Source: Aquabacterium sp.
GTDB lineage: Bacteria > Pseudomonadota > Gammaproteobacteria > Burkholderiales > Burkholderiaceae_C
DNA: 34,460 nt
NCBI GenBank assembly: GCA_017994835.1
Contig: JAGOKC010000007.1
Span: 1 to 34,460, forward strand
Direction: 5' to 3'
Of the stretch, positions 16,604-25,291 are shown in pieces. Position 1 is the stretch's first letter; every line of letters begins with the position of its first letter. The translations under genes were made by a program, and so were the position numbers. Under the pieces are notes generated by a model. It worked only from the letters and a program-made list of their open reading frames with translations. It made no database searches and was not told the DNA's origin.

Positions 16604-18064
16604 ATGATCGCCGTTGACGCCACCATCGCCCGCCTCCAGACTGCCCGTGAGCTGCTGCTTGCGCCTTACCAGCTGGACGAGTCCACCCTGCTCAAAGCCC
16701 TGCGGGTCATCACCGACCACCGGGTCGACGATGCCGACCTCTACTTTCAGTACACCCGCAGCGAAGGCTGGAGCCTCGAAGAGGGCATCGTCAAGTCCGG
16801 CAGCTTCGGCATCGACCAGGGTGTGGGCGTGCGCGCCATCTCCGGCGAAAAAACCGCCTTCGCCTACTCCGACGACATCTCTGAAGCGGCCCTGCTCGAT
16901 GCCGCCCGCACCGTGCGCACCATCGCCGCCGCCGGCCAAAGCCGCAAGGTCAAGGTGGGCGAGCCCCGCGTCGCCCCCAGCCGCACCCTTTATCCGGCCT
17001 TCGACCCCATCGCCTCGCTGGACAGCACCGCCAAGGTCGCCCTCCTCGAAGACGTCGAGCGCCGCGCCCGCGCCAAGGACCCCCGCATCGTGCAGGTCAT
17101 GGCTGGTCTTGGCTGCGAGTACGACGTCGTCATGGTCGCCCGTGCTGACGGCACCCTGGCCGCCGACGTGCGCCCCCTGATTCGCCTGTCCCTCACCGTC
17201 ATCGCCGAACAACACGGTCGCCGTGAAGTCGGCTCTGCCGGTGGCGGTGGCCGCTACGACCTCAGCTACTTCAGCCAGGCCGTCACCCAGACCTATGTGG
17301 ACCAGGCCGTGCACGCCGCGCTGGTCAACCTCGAAGCCCGCCCCGCGCCGGCAGGCGAGATGACCGTGGTTCTGGGCAACGGCTGGCCCGGCATCCTGCT
17401 GCACGAAGCCGTCGGCCACGGCCTCGAAGGCGACTTCAACCGCAAGGGCTCCAGCGTCTTCTCCGGCCGCATTGGCCAGCGCGTTGCCGCCAAGGGCGTC
17501 ACCATCCTCGACGACGGCACGCTGCCGGACCGCCGTGGCTCGCTCAACATCGACGACGAAGGCCACGCCACCCAGCGCACCGTCCTCATCGAAGACGGCA
17601 TCCTGCGCAACTACATTCAGGACGCCACCAACGCCCGCCTGATGAAAACTGCGCCCACCGGCAACGGCCGCCGCGAAAGCTACGCCCATATACCCATGCC
17701 CCGCATGACCAACACCTACATGCTGGCCGGCGACAAAGACCCCCAGGAAATCGTCGCCTCCATCGACCGGGGCCTGTACGCCGTCAACTTCGGTGGTGGC
17801 CAGGTGGACATCACCAGTGGCAAGTTCGTCTTCTCGGCCTCCGAGGCCTACTGGGTCGAAAACGGCAAGATCCAGTATCCCGTCAAAGGCGCGACCCTGA
17901 TTGGCAACGGCCCTGACGCCATGACCCGCGTCAGCATGATCGGCAACGACCTCGCCCTCGACCCGGGCGTGGGCACTTGCGGCAAGGAAGGGCAGAGCGT
18001 CCCGGTCGGCGTCGGCCAGCCTACCTTGCGCATCGACGGCCTGACCGTCGGCGGCACCGCCTGA
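16604..18064 (+). CDS. tldD: Metalloprotease TldD
   Basis: TldD pairs with TldE/PmbA to form a cytoplasmic metalloprotease that degrades unfolded peptides, matures microcin B17-type leader peptides and is linked to CcdA turnover. The protein has 486 residues, against 481 in E. coli. The zinc motif is HEAVGH (residues 267-272) within GWPGILLHEAVGHGLEGDF. The N-terminal half (VDDADLYFQYTRSEGWSLEE) and the C-terminal GTCGKEGQSVPVGVGQPTLR are typical. ATG 16604 is the natural start. No pmbA partner lies in the window; in proteobacteria it is usually encoded elsewhere. A terminator follows the gene. Confidence 0.97.
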   Translation: MIAVDATIARLQTARELLLAPYQLDESTLLKALRVITDHRVDDADLYFQYTRSEGWSLEEGIVKSGSFGIDQGVGVRAISGEKTAFAYSDDISEAALLDAARTVRTIAAAGQSRKVKVGEPRVAPSRTLYPAFDPIASLDSTAKVALLEDVERRARAKDPRIVQVMAGLGCEYDVVMVARADGTLAADVRPLIRLSLTVIAEQHGRREVGSAGGGGRYDLSYFSQAVTQTYVDQAVHAALVNLEARPAPAGEMTVVLGNGWPGILLHEAVGHGLEGDFNRKGSSVFSGRIGQRVAAKGVTILDDGTLPDRRGSLNIDDEGHATQRTVLIEDGILRNYIQDATNARLMKTAPTGNGRRESYAHIPMPRMTNTYMLAGDKDPQEIVASIDRGLYAVNFGGGQVDITSGKFVFSASEAYWVENGKIQYPVKGATLIGNGPDAMTRVSMIGNDLALDPGVGTCGKEGQSVPVGVGQPTLRIDGLTVGGTA

Positions 18065-18072
18065 TTTTTCCC

Positions 18073-18103
18073 ATCCCTGCGTCGCCTGGCGCAGGGATAT
18101 TTC
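18073..18103 (+). terminator. Rho-independent terminator of tldD
   Basis: ATCCCTGCG (18073-18081) and CGCAGGGAT (18090-18098) form a perfect 9-bp stem with an 8-base loop, followed by a short ATTT tract. It lies 8 bases after the tldD stop and separates tldD from the ribosomal operon. Confidence 0.75.
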
Positions 18104-18131
18104 GCCCTTGTCATTTTTATGCAAACAGTGC

Positions 18132-18163
18132 TTGACCCTTGCTTGGGTTCTCATGCATAATAC
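18132..18163 (+). promoter_or_regulatory. Promoter of the spc-type ribosomal protein operon
   Basis: TTGACC (18132-18137, 5 of 6 to consensus) and CATAAT (18156-18161, 5 of 6) are spaced 18 bases apart. This is the only strong promoter-like site in the 303 bases between tldD and rplN. Transcription would start near 18168, leaving a leader of about 200 bases. Confidence 0.75.
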
Positions 18164-18167
18164 AAGG

Positions 18168-18367
18168 CTTCGCTGCTCAAGCGATCAGTTCTGGCCTGGT
18201 TACCCTCGCTGGTCTGCTGCAAGACTCAAATTGCATCAGGCACGCGCTGCGGCAGGATTCTCGGAATTGAAAGCTTGTTCAGATCCGCCCGTTCTACGGG
18301 CCCAAGACTGACCGTTCGTTGTTGCGCAGTTGTTTGTGCAGCCGATCGGGCCAAGTTGGGGTACACC
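18168..18367 (+). promoter_or_regulatory. Long 5' leader of the rplN operon
   Basis: About 200 transcribed bases precede the rplN start and contain no credible coding frame. One small hairpin is visible: GCCCG (18287-18291) with CGGGC (18297-18301), 5-base loop. I see no match to a known riboswitch or ribosomal-protein leader. A regulatory role is possible but unproven. Confidence 0.4.
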
Positions 18368-18736
18368 ATGATCCAAATGCAATCGCGACTTGACGTCGCT
18401 GACAACACGGGTGCTAAGAGCGTCATGTGCATCAAGGTGCTCGGTGGCTCAAAGCGTCGTTACGCCGGTATTGGCGACATCATCAAGGTCAGCATCAAAG
18501 AAGCTGCACCGCGTGGTCGCGTCAAAAAGGGCGAAGTTTACAGCGCTGTGGTCGTCCGCACCGCCAAGGGTGTCCGTCGTCCTGATGGCTCCCTGGTGAA
18601 GTTTGATGGCAATGCCGCCGTGCTGCTGAACGCCAAGCTGGAGCCTATCGGCACCCGCATCTTCGGCCCCGTGACGCGTGAACTGCGTAGCGAGCGCTTC
18701 ATGAAGATCGTGTCGCTGGCTCCCGAGGTTCTGTAA
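18368..18736 (+). CDS. rplN: 50S ribosomal protein L14
   Basis: The protein has 122 residues, almost identical in length to E. coli L14 (123). It begins [20 protein letters not shown] and contains the signature region [21 protein letters not shown]14 binds 23S rRNA at the subunit interface. The frame is open upstream, but ATG 18368 with TTGGGG just before it is the expected start. It is the first gene of the spc-type operon, as in E. coli; however, the S10 operon that often precedes it is replaced here by tldD. Confidence 0.98.
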   Translation: MIQMQSRLDVADNTGAKSVMCIKVLGGSKRRYAGIGDIIKVSIKEAAPRGRVKKGEVYSAVVVRTAKGVRRPDGSLVKFDGNAAVLLNAKLEPIGTRIFGPVTRELRSERFMKIVSLAPEVL

Positions 18737-18766
18737 CCCCTCGGTGTAACGCAAAGGACCGCTTTT

Positions 18767-19084
18767 ATGAACAAGCTCAAGACAGGCGACCAGGTCATCG
18801 TTCTGACCGGTCGCGACAAAGGCAAGCGTGGCACCGTGTCCGCTCGCGTGGATGTTGACCACTTGCTGGTCGATGGCGTCAACGTTGCCAAAAAGCACGT
18901 CAAGCCAAACCCTCTGAAGGGCACCACCGGCGGCATCGTTGACAAAACCATGCCTATCCATCAGTCCAACGTGGCAATTTTCAACCCTGCTTCCGGCAAG
19001 GCTGACCGCGTCGGTATCAAGCTCCTGGCAGACGGCAAAAAAGTGCGCGTCTTCAAGTCCAGCGGCGAAGAAATCAAGGCTTGA
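18767..19084 (+). CDS. rplX: 50S ribosomal protein L24
   Basis: The 105-residue protein carries the KOW motif at the N-terminus ([20 protein letters not shown]), then the L24 signature [21 protein letters not shown]24 is an assembly initiator that binds near the 5' end of 23S rRNA. It lies 30 bases after rplN; AAAGGA provides a ribosome site ahead of ATG 18767. Confidence 0.98.
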   Translation: MNKLKTGDQVIVLTGRDKGKRGTVSARVDVDHLLVDGVNVAKKHVKPNPLKGTTGGIVDKTMPIHQSNVAIFNPASGKADRVGIKLLADGKKVRVFKSSGEEIKA

Positions 19085-19092
19085 GGTCAAAA

Positions 19093-19644
19093 ATGGCTCA
19101 AACACAAGCTCGCCTGCAGCAGTTTTACCGCGAAAAGGTCGTTCCTGACCTGATGGCCAAGTTCGGCTACAAGTCGATCATGGAAGTGCCGCGTCTGACC
19201 AAGATCACCCTGAACATGGGTGTCTCGGAAGCCGTGTCGGACAAGAAGGTCATGGATCACGCTGTTTCTGATCTGACCAAGATCGCAGGCCAAAAGCCCG
19301 TGGTCACCATGTCCCGCAAGCCCATCGCCGGTTTCAAAATCCGCGAGAACATGCCCATTGGTTGCATGGTCACTCTGCGCGGAACCACCATGTTCGAATT
19401 CCTGGACCGCTTCGTCACCATCTCGCTGCCCCGAGTGCGTGACTTCCGCGGTATCTCTGGTCGTTCTTTTGACGGTCGCGGCAACTACAACGTCGGCGTC
19501 AAGGAGCAGATCATTTTCCCGGAAATCGAATACGACAAGATTGACGCCATCCGTGGTCTGAACATCAGCATCACAACGACGGCCAAGTCCGACGACGAAG
19601 CGAAGGCTCTGCTGGCTGCTTTCAAGTTCCCGTTCAAGAACTGA
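19093..19644 (+). CDS. rplE: 50S ribosomal protein L5
   Basis: The 183-residue protein begins [20 protein letters not shown] and contains the L5 motifs [15 protein letters not shown] and [21 protein letters not shown]5 binds 5S rRNA in the central protuberance. ATG 19093 is chosen over an in-frame TTG at 19081, because GAGGT precedes the ATG. In E. coli, S8 represses this operon by binding at the start of rplE; I did not identify a clear equivalent in the 8-base gap here. Confidence 0.98.
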   Translation: MAQTQARLQQFYREKVVPDLMAKFGYKSIMEVPRLTKITLNMGVSEAVSDKKVMDHAVSDLTKIAGQKPVVTMSRKPIAGFKIRENMPIGCMVTLRGTTMFEFLDRFVTISLPRVRDFRGISGRSFDGRGNYNVGVKEQIIFPEIEYDKIDAIRGLNISITTTAKSDDEAKALLAAFKFPFKN

Positions 19645-19652
19645 GGTACATC

Positions 19653-19958
19653 GTGGCAAAAGTATCCTTGAAGCAACGCGAAGAAAAGCGCGAAAAGCTG
19701 GTTGCCAAGTACGCACAAAAGTACGCGGAACTGAAGGCCATCAGCAATGATGCCAAGAAGTCCGACGAAGAGCGTTACGCTGCCCGTCTTGAGCTGCAAA
19801 AGCTGCCCCGCAACGCCAACCCGACCCGTCTGCGCGCTCGTTGCGGCCTGACTGGTCGCCCACGTGGCACCTTCCGACAATTTGGTCTGGGTCGTAGCAA
19901 GATCCGTGAATTGGCATTCGCTGGCGACATCCCCGGTGTCACCAAGGCGAGCTGGTAA
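19653..19958 (+). CDS. rpsN: 30S ribosomal protein S14 (zinc-independent form)
   Basis: The 101-residue protein starts at GTG 19653, with GAGGT 5 bases upstream. It contains [20 protein letters not shown] and ends GVTKASW. It has the long form without the CxxC zinc ribbon, as in E. coli. It acts in the head of the 30S subunit. It lies 8 bases after rplE. Confidence 0.98.
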   Translation: MAKVSLKQREEKREKLVAKYAQKYAELKAISNDAKKSDEERYAARLELQKLPRNANPTRLRARCGLTGRPRGTFRQFGLGRSKIRELAFAGDIPGVTKASW

Positions 19959-19988
19959 TCCCAGCAGGTCACGAACAGGAGTTATCCC

Positions 19989-20384
19989 ATGAGCATGAGT
20001 GATCCCATCGCCGACATGCTGACACGCATTCGCAACGCCCAAATGGTCTCCAAGACCGGTGTTGCAATGCCGTCGTCCAAGCTGAAAGTCGCGATTGCCC
20101 AGGTCCTGAAGGACGAAGGCTACATTGACGGGTTTGCCGTCACTGGCGAGGCTACCAAGCCCACGCTGGAAATTTCGCTGAAGTACTACGCTGGCCGTCC
20201 GGTCATCGAGCGCATCGAGCGTGTGTCCCGCCCCGGTCTGCGCATCTACAAGGGCCGTCACGCCATCCCTCAGGTCATGAATGGCCTGGGTGTTGCGATC
20301 GTGACCACCCCCAAGGGTGTCATGACCGACCGCAAGGCTCGCGCTGCCGGCATCGGTGGCGAAGTGCTCTGCTACGTCGCCTAA
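19989..20384 (+). CDS. rpsH: 30S ribosomal protein S8
   Basis: The 131-residue protein begins [20 protein letters not shown] and ends [11 protein letters not shown], both diagnostic. AGGAG (19977-19981) lies 7 bases before ATG 19989; the second ATG (19995) is also possible. S8 binds helix 21 of 16S rRNA and, in E. coli, represses its own operon. Confidence 0.98.
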   Translation: MSMSDPIADMLTRIRNAQMVSKTGVAMPSSKLKVAIAQVLKDEGYIDGFAVTGEATKPTLEISLKYYAGRPVIERIERVSRPGLRIYKGRHAIPQVMNGLGVAIVTTPKGVMTDRKARAAGIGGEVLCYVA

Positions 20385-20400
20385 TCGAGGAGGAATCGCA

Positions 20401-20934
20401 ATGTCCCGCGTTGGAAAAATGCCGATCTCCGTCCCTCAAGGTGTGGACGTCCAGATCACCCCAGCCGCCGTCACAATCAAGGGCAGTCTCGGTACACTGA
20501 GTCTGCCTGGCAACGAACTGGTCATCGTCTCGAACGAAGCCGGTCAGTTGAAAGTGGCCCCCGCAAACGACAGCACCGCTGCCAATGCCATGTCCGGCAC
20601 CTTCCGTGCCCTGCTGAACAACACCGTCAACGGTGTCAGCAAGGGTTTCGAGAAGAAGCTGACGTTGGTGGGCGTGGGCTTCCGTGCCCAGGCACAAGGC
20701 CAGAAGCTGAACCTGCAAATTGGTTTTTCTCACCCCGTTGAGAAAGAAATGCCTGCAGGTATCAAGGTTGAGACGCCCACCCCGACCGAAATCCTGATCA
20801 AGGGTTCCGATCGTCAGGTGGTTGGTCAGATCGCCGCTGAAATTCGTGCCTTCCGTCCGCCAGAGCCCTACAAGGGCAAGGGTATCCGGTACGCCGATGA
20901 GCGTGTGGTCATCAAAGAGACCAAGAAGAAGTAA
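20401..20934 (+). CDS. rplF: 50S ribosomal protein L6
   Basis: The 177-residue protein starts [20 protein letters not shown], preceded by a strong GAGGAGG site. It contains the C-terminal L6 signature [15 protein letters not shown]6 binds near the sarcin-ricin loop and the factor site. The frame is open upstream into rpsH but without a start signal. Confidence 0.98.
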   Translation: MSRVGKMPISVPQGVDVQITPAAVTIKGSLGTLSLPGNELVIVSNEAGQLKVAPANDSTAANAMSGTFRALLNNTVNGVSKGFEKKLTLVGVGFRAQAQGQKLNLQIGFSHPVEKEMPAGIKVETPTPTEILIKGSDRQVVGQIAAEIRAFRPPEPYKGKGIRYADERVVIKETKKK

Positions 20935-20948
20935 GGAGCTGATTCATC

Positions 20949-21311
20949 ATGGCAACAAGCAAGAAGGAACAGCGCCTGCGTCGCGCACGCCAGACGCGTG
21001 CCCGCATCGCCCTGCAAGGCGCAGTGCGTCTCACGGTCTTCCGTACCAATCTGCACATCTACGCCAGCGTGATTTCTGGCGACGGCAGCACAGTCCTGGC
21101 CTCCGCCTCGACCGCCGAAAAGGAAGTGCGCGAGCAACTCAAGGAGACTGGCAGCAACGTCGCTGCAGCCACCTTGATTGGCAAGCGCATCGCCGAGAAG
21201 GCCAAGGCTGCTGGCGTCGAGAAGGTCGCTTTCGACCGCGCTGGATACCAGTATCACGGTCGTGTCAAGGCCTTGGCTGAAGCCGCGCGTGAAGCCGGTC
21301 TTCAGTTCTAA
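20949..21311 (+). CDS. rplR: 50S ribosomal protein L18
   Basis: The 120-residue protein begins with a basic stretch ([20 protein letters not shown]) and continues with [16 protein letters not shown] and the end [20 protein letters not shown], the L18 signature. It binds 5S rRNA next to L5. It lies 14 bases after rplF. Confidence 0.98.
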   Translation: MATSKKEQRLRRARQTRARIALQGAVRLTVFRTNLHIYASVISGDGSTVLASASTAEKEVREQLKETGSNVAAATLIGKRIAEKAKAAGVEKVAFDRAGYQYHGRVKALAEAAREAGLQF

Positions 21312-21341
21312 GCCGCGTTACGCAACCGGAAGGAATTTCAA

Positions 21342-21860
21342 ATGGCTAAGTTTCAACCCAAGGTAGCGGACGAAGGTCGCGACGACGGTCTGCGCGAGAA
21401 AATGATCCAGGTGAACCGCGTGACCAAAGTGGTCAAGGGCGGTCGGATCATGGGCTTCGCAGCTCTGACCGTGGTCGGCGACGGCGATGGCCGCGTTGGC
21501 ATGGGCAAAGGTAAGGCACGTGAAGTGCCCCTGGCTGTTCAAAAGGCCATGGACCAGGCTCGTCGCAACATGGTCAAGGTCGCGCTCAAGAACGGTTCCG
21601 TGCACCACAACATCCGTGGCGAACACGGTGCAGCCAAAGTGCTGCTGGCCCCGGCACCTGCCGGTACCGGCATCATCGCTGGCGGCCCGATGCGCGCTGT
21701 GTTTGAAGTGATGGGCGTGACCGACATCGTGGCCAAGAGCCTCGGTTCGAGCAACCCCTACAACATGGTTCGTGCCACCTTCGATGCCTTGAACAAGGCA
21801 ACGACACCGGCCGAAATCGCTGCGAAGCGTGGTCTGAACGTTGAAGACATCTTCAACTGA
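21342..21860 (+). CDS. rpsE: 30S ribosomal protein S5
   Basis: The 172-residue protein contains the double-stranded RNA-binding-like S5 domain ([40 protein letters not shown]) and the C-terminal domain with [19 protein letters not shown]5 affects translational accuracy and mRNA unwinding. A GGAAGG ribosome site lies ahead of ATG 21342. Confidence 0.98.
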   Translation: MAKFQPKVADEGRDDGLREKMIQVNRVTKVVKGGRIMGFAALTVVGDGDGRVGMGKGKAREVPLAVQKAMDQARRNMVKVALKNGSVHHNIRGEHGAAKVLLAPAPAGTGIIAGGPMRAVFEVMGVTDIVAKSLGSSNPYNMVRATFDALNKATTPAEIAAKRGLNVEDIFN

Positions 21861-21876
21861 TCGCGGGAGAGCTGAG

Positions 21877-22059
21877 ATGAGCGAAAAGAAAACTGTCACC
21901 GTCAAGCTGGTTCGCAGCCCGATCGGCACCCGCGTCGATCACCGCGCCACCGTGCGTGGTCTGGGTCTGCGCCGCATGAACAGCACAGCCGTCCTGGAAG
22001 ACACGCCTGCAGTTCGCGGCATGATCAACAAGGTCCGCTACATGGTTGAGGTGCAGTAA
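21877..22059 (+). CDS. rpmD: 50S ribosomal protein L30
   Basis: The 60-residue protein reads [20 protein letters not shown], then [20 protein letters not shown] and the end [11 protein letters not shown], the full short L30 form. ATG 21877 has GGGAGAG upstream. It lies 16 bases after rpsE. Confidence 0.97.
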   Translation: MSEKKTVTVKLVRSPIGTRVDHRATVRGLGLRRMNSTAVLEDTPAVRGMINKVRYMVEVQ

Positions 22060-22082
22060 GCACTTCAACACAGGGGAACACC

Positions 22083-22517
22083 ATGGAACTCAATAGCATC
22101 AAGCCCTCGGCGGGCGCCAAGCATGCCAAGCGCCGTGTTGGCCGTGGCATCGGCTCCGGCCTGGGCAAGACCGCAGGTCGCGGTCACAAGGGTCAGAAGT
22201 CACGTTCGGGCGGCTATCACAAAGTCGGTTTCGAAGGCGGTCAAATGCCTTTGCAACGCCGACTGCCGAAGCGCGGTTTCAAGTCGCACCTGCTGAAGTA
22301 CAACGCTGAAATCACGCTGTCCGAGCTGCAAGCTCTGGGTGCAGCCGAAGTTGACGTGCTGTCCCTCAAGCAAGCTGGCCTGATTCCCCAGATCGCCAAG
22401 GTGGTCAAGGTGATCAAGTCGGGTGAGCTGTCCTCGAAGGTGGTGCTCAAGGGTATCGGCGCAACCGCTGGTGCCAAGGCCGTCATCGAAGCTGCTGGTG
22501 GCTCGTTGGCTGAATAA
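22083..22517 (+). CDS. rplO: 50S ribosomal protein L15
   Basis: The 144-residue protein begins [20 protein letters not shown] and has the glycine-rich stretch [20 protein letters not shown] and [17 protein letters not shown]. It is a late-assembly 23S rRNA-binding protein. A CAGGGG site precedes ATG 22083. It is followed by secY, as in most bacteria. Confidence 0.98.
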   Translation: MELNSIKPSAGAKHAKRRVGRGIGSGLGKTAGRGHKGQKSRSGGYHKVGFEGGQMPLQRRLPKRGFKSHLLKYNAEITLSELQALGAAEVDVLSLKQAGLIPQIAKVVKVIKSGELSSKVVLKGIGATAGAKAVIEAAGGSLAE

Positions 22518-22561
22518 GCCTGCGAACACTGCACGAACGTCAGAAAGAGAACGGACTCAGC

Positions 22562-23866
22562 GTGGCAACCTCTCCCACACAACTGGCTCAAAGCGGCAAG
22601 TACGGTGACCTGCAACGTCGCCTGGTCTTCCTGCTGCTCGCGCTGGTGGTCTACCGTGTCGGGGCGCATATTCCCGTGCCCGGTATCGACCCTGCGCAGC
22701 TGCAACAGTTGTTCAAGGGGCAGCAAGGTGGGATCCTGAGTCTGTTCAACATGTTCTCGGGCGGAGCGTTGTCGCGTTTCACCGTGTTCGCGCTGGGCAT
22801 CATGCCCTACATTTCTGCGTCCATCATCATGCAGATGATGGGCTATGTGGTGCCCTCTCTCGAAGCCTTGAAAAAGGAAGGCGAGGGCGGACGTCGCAAG
22901 ATCACTCAGTACACGCGTTTTGCAACGTTGGGTTTGGCCTTGTTCCAGTCTTTCGGCATTGCCGTTGCGCTGGAAGGCACGCCTGGACTGGTGATTGATC
23001 CTGGTTTGGGTTTCCGCATGACTGCGGTGATCAGTCTCACTGCAGGCACCATGTTCCTCATGTGGCTGGGTGAGCAGATCACTGAACGTGGTCTGGGTAA
23101 TGGTATTTCGATTCTGATTTTTGGCGGTATTGTTGCCGGTCTCCCTTCGGCGCTGGGTGGTCTGTTCGAGCTCATTCGCAACGGGGCCATGAGCATTCCT
23201 GCTGCCATCTTCATTGTGGCTCTGGTGGTCGCAGTGACTTATCTGGTGGTGTTCGTCGAGCGGGGTCAGCGCAAGATCCTGGTCAACTACGCCAAGCGTC
23301 AGGTCGGCAACCGTGTTTACGGCGGTCAGTCTTCACACCTGCCTTTGAAGATCAACATGGCTGGCGTGATCCCCCCGATTTTCGCTTCGTCGATCATTTT
23401 GCTGCCGACCACCGCTGTGAGCTGGTTTGCCACGGGTGACAGCATGCGCTGGCTGAAAGACATCGCCGGACTATTGTCGCCAGGTCAGCCGATTTATGTG
23501 ATTTTGTATTCTGTGGCCATTGTCTTCTTCTGCTTCTTCTACACGGCGCTGGTGTTCAACAGCCGTGAAACAGCAGACAACCTGAAGAAAAGTGGTGCGT
23601 TCATTCCTGGTATCCGCCCTGGCGACCAGACCGCCCGTTACATCGACAAGATTCTCGGCCGTCTGACTCTGGTGGGTGCGGTGTACATCACAGCCGTGTG
23701 TTTGTTGCCCGAGTTTCTCGTGCTCAAGTACAACGTGCCGTTCTATTTCGGTGGGACATCTCTGCTCATCATCGTGGTTGTCACGATGGATTTCTGGGCT
23801 CAGGTTCAGTCCTACGTCATGTCTCAGCAGTACGACTCGCTGCTGAAGAAGGCAAGCTTCAAGTGA
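22562..23866 (+). CDS. secY: Protein translocase subunit SecY
   Basis: SecY is the central channel of the Sec translocon in the inner membrane. The 434-residue protein (E. coli 443) has ten hydrophobic segments. It starts at GTG 22562 ([20 protein letters not shown]). Diagnostic stretches are [54 protein letters not shown] and [20 protein letters not shown]. The spc-type operon may end here: a perfect hairpin follows, and a structured 319-base gap separates secY from rpmJ. Confidence 0.98.
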   Translation: MATSPTQLAQSGKYGDLQRRLVFLLLALVVYRVGAHIPVPGIDPAQLQQLFKGQQGGILSLFNMFSGGALSRFTVFALGIMPYISASIIMQMMGYVVPSLEALKKEGEGGRRKITQYTRFATLGLALFQSFGIAVALEGTPGLVIDPGLGFRMTAVISLTAGTMFLMWLGEQITERGLGNGISILIFGGIVAGLPSALGGLFELIRNGAMSIPAAIFIVALVVAVTYLVVFVERGQRKILVNYAKRQVGNRVYGGQSSHLPLKINMAGVIPPIFASSIILLPTTAVSWFATGDSMRWLKDIAGLLSPGQPIYVILYSVAIVFFCFFYTALVFNSRETADNLKKSGAFIPGIRPGDQTARYIDKILGRLTLVGAVYITAVCLLPEFLVLKYNVPFYFGGTSLLIIVVVTMDFWAQVQSYVMSQQYDSLLKKASFK

Positions 23867-23874
23867 ATTGAAGC

Positions 23875-23893
23875 TCACCAGCCCAGCTGGTGA
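23875..23893 (+). terminator. Hairpin after secY
   Basis: TCACCAGC (23875-23882) and GCTGGTGA (23886-23893) form a perfect 8-bp stem with a 3-base loop, 8 bases after the secY stop. There is no T-run. It may terminate, attenuate or protect the 3' end of the spc-type message. Confidence 0.45.
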
Positions 23894-23908
23894 CATGAGG
23901 GGCCAGGC

Positions 23909-23976
23909 AACACTGTTGTCAGGTTGAGTCCGTTTGCCAACACCCATCTGGGTGGCAATCTCCTCAGGACAGTGTT
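23909..23976 (+). other. Structured intergenic element between secY and rpmJ
   Basis: The outer arms AACACTGT (23909-23916) and ACAGTGTT (23969-23976) are perfect 8-base complements. Inside them CACCCA (23941-23946) faces TGGGTG (23949-23954), flanked by TTGC (23934-23937) and GCAA (23955-23958) with a 3-base bulge. The whole can fold as a closed structure of about 68 bases. No reading frame is supported. It may be a regulatory RNA or a processing site; function is unknown. Confidence 0.4.
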
Positions 23977-24003
23977 TTGATGAAGGCCAGCAGGCTACAT
24001 CAC

Positions 24004-24032
24004 TTCCCAGTGCCACGCTTTTGCATTACAAT
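24004..24032 (+). promoter_or_regulatory. Predicted promoter of the rpmJ-rpsM-rpsK operon
   Basis: TTCCCA (24004-24009, 4 of 6) and TACAAT (24027-24032, 5 of 6) are separated by 17 bases. Transcription would start near 24039, leaving a leader of about 147 bases. The wide gap after secY and the hairpin there support an independent promoter. Confidence 0.5.
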
Positions 24033-24100
24033 TGCAGATTGCCCTGGCGAAAAGTGATGTTGACTGCTCGCTGTACGTTTTGAGTCGTGCTCGCATCGTG

Positions 24101-24180
24101 TTCCGGGCGAAGTGAGCTTGAAGTTAGTTGACCCCGGAAACGTGGGCGAATTTCCGCTGAGCAATCAGCGGTTCAGGAGA
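24101..24180 (+). promoter_or_regulatory. Structured 5' leader of rpmJ (candidate autoregulatory site)
   Basis: TTCCGGG (24101-24107) pairs with CCCGGAA (24133-24139) across a 25-base loop. Then CCGCTGA (24154-24160) pairs with TCAGCGG (24165-24171) around a GCAA tetraloop. The second hairpin ends 4 bases before AGGAGA (24175-24180), the rpmJ ribosome site. In E. coli, S4 represses the alpha operon by binding a leader pseudoknot. A similar role here is inferred only from position and structure. Confidence 0.45.
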
Positions 24181-24185
24181 AGACC

Positions 24186-24299
24186 ATGAAAGTCTCGGCA
24201 TCCGTCAAGAAGATGTGCCGTAATTGCAAAATCATCCGTCGCAAGGGCGTGGTTCGCGTGATCTGCACCGACCCGCGTCACAAGCAGCGTCAAGGCTGA
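24186..24299 (+). CDS. rpmJ: 50S ribosomal protein L36 (zinc-ribbon form)
   Basis: The 37-residue protein begins [20 protein letters not shown] and ends with DPRHKQRQG. The zinc ligands are Cys11, Cys14, Cys27 and His32, so this is the C+ form. It is the smallest large-subunit protein. AGGAGA lies 5 bases before ATG 24186. It is followed by rpsM after 41 bases. infA, which often precedes rpmJ in related bacteria, is absent from the 319 bases upstream. Confidence 0.97.
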   Translation: MKVSASVKKMCRNCKIIRRKGVVRVICTDPRHKQRQG

Positions 24300-24340
24300 T
24301 TGCCTGACCTGGCGACGACACACGCGTTCAGAGGACAGTT

Positions 24341-24703
24341 ATGGCACGTATTGCTGGCATCAACATTCCGCCGCACAAGCATACCGAAATCGGTCTGACT
24401 TCGATCTACGGCATTGGTCGCACCACCGCGCAGAAAATCTGCTCGGCGGCCGGCATTCCCTTCAACAAGAAGATCAAGGAATTGACCGACGGCGACCTGG
24501 AGAAGATTCGGGAAGAAGTGGGTAGGCTCACCATTGAAGGTGACCTGCGTCGCGAGCTCTCGATGAACATCAAGCGACTGATGGATCTGGGCTGCTATCG
24601 CGGCTTCCGTCATCGTCGCGGTCTGCCCGTTCGTGGCCAACGTACTCGCACCAATGCGCGCACTCGCAAGGGTCCGCGCAAGTCGATCGCTGGCAAGAAG
24701 TGA
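24341..24703 (+). CDS. rpsM: 30S ribosomal protein S13
   Basis: The 120-residue protein begins [20 protein letters not shown] and continues [12 protein letters not shown]. It ends with the basic tail [20 protein letters not shown], which contacts P-site tRNA. S13 forms intersubunit bridges B1a/B1b. AGAGGA lies ahead of ATG 24341. It is part of the alpha-operon order rpsM-rpsK-rpsD-rpoA-rplQ. Confidence 0.98.
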   Translation: MARIAGINIPPHKHTEIGLTSIYGIGRTTAQKICSAAGIPFNKKIKELTDGDLEKIREEVGRLTIEGDLRRELSMNIKRLMDLGCYRGFRHRRGLPVRGQRTRTNARTRKGPRKSIAGKK

Positions 24704-24738
24704 TCAGGCTAAGCGATTGAGTTCAAGAGAGATAAAAC

Positions 24739-25143
24739 ATGGCTAAAGCACCTGCGAACAGCGCTGCACGTCGTGTCAGCAAGAAGGTCCGCAAGAACAT
24801 TGCTGACGGTATTGCCCACGTGCACGCTTCGTTCAACAACACCATCATCACCATCACCGACCGCCAGGGCAATGCCTTGTCCTGGGCTTCGTCGGGTGGT
24901 CAAGGCTTCAAGGGTTCGCGCAAGTCCACGCCGTTCGCTGCCCAGGTGGCCGCTGAAGTGGCAGGTCGCGCTGCTCAAGACCAAGGCATCAAGAATCTCG
25001 ATGTCGAGATCAAGGGTCCCGGCCCTGGTCGCGAGTCGTCGGTTCGTGCATTGGCTGCGTTGGGCATCCGGATTGCGTCGATCTCTGACGTGACCCCGGT
25101 TCCCCACAACGGTTGCCGTCCTCAGAAGCGTCGCCGCATCTGA
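24739..25143 (+). CDS. rpsK: 30S ribosomal protein S11
   Basis: The 134-residue protein contains [20 protein letters not shown] and the end [17 protein letters not shown], both diagnostic. S11 lies on the 30S platform near the Shine-Dalgarno helix. It lies 35 bases after rpsM. The next gene, rpsD, follows only after 287 bases and a new promoter. Confidence 0.98.
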   Translation: MAKAPANSAARRVSKKVRKNIADGIAHVHASFNNTIITITDRQGNALSWASSGGQGFKGSRKSTPFAAQVAAEVAGRAAQDQGIKNLDVEIKGPGPGRESSVRALAALGIRIASISDVTPVPHNGCRPQKRRRI

Positions 25144-25276
25144 TGTTGGTTTCGCTGCGTCTGCCGCAAGGCGGGCCAGCTTCCACCTCGCTGGTCATAA
25201 AGCATGACGGGCGGGGTGGTCGCGTTGCAAGTTTCTGACATCCCTTGGGTTGGTTCAGATGACATGCAATGCGCCT

Positions 25277-25285
25277 TGCTATAAT
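25277..25285 (+). promoter_or_regulatory. Extended -10 promoter of the rpsD-rpoA-rplQ operon
   Basis: TGCTATAAT is a perfect extended -10 (TG at 25277-25278, TATAAT at 25280-25285). An ATGACA box at 25259-25264 is a possible -35, but the 15-base spacer is short; extended -10 promoters need little -35 contact. Transcription would start near 25292, leaving a leader of about 139 bases before rpsD. Confidence 0.75.
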
Positions 25286-25291
25286 GGCAAG

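Noticed and set aside
16349-18154. 601-codon minus-strand ORF antisense to tldD
   Set aside because: It mirrors the tldD codons and spans the tldD terminator and part of the foldase gene. No start signal or domain supports it.
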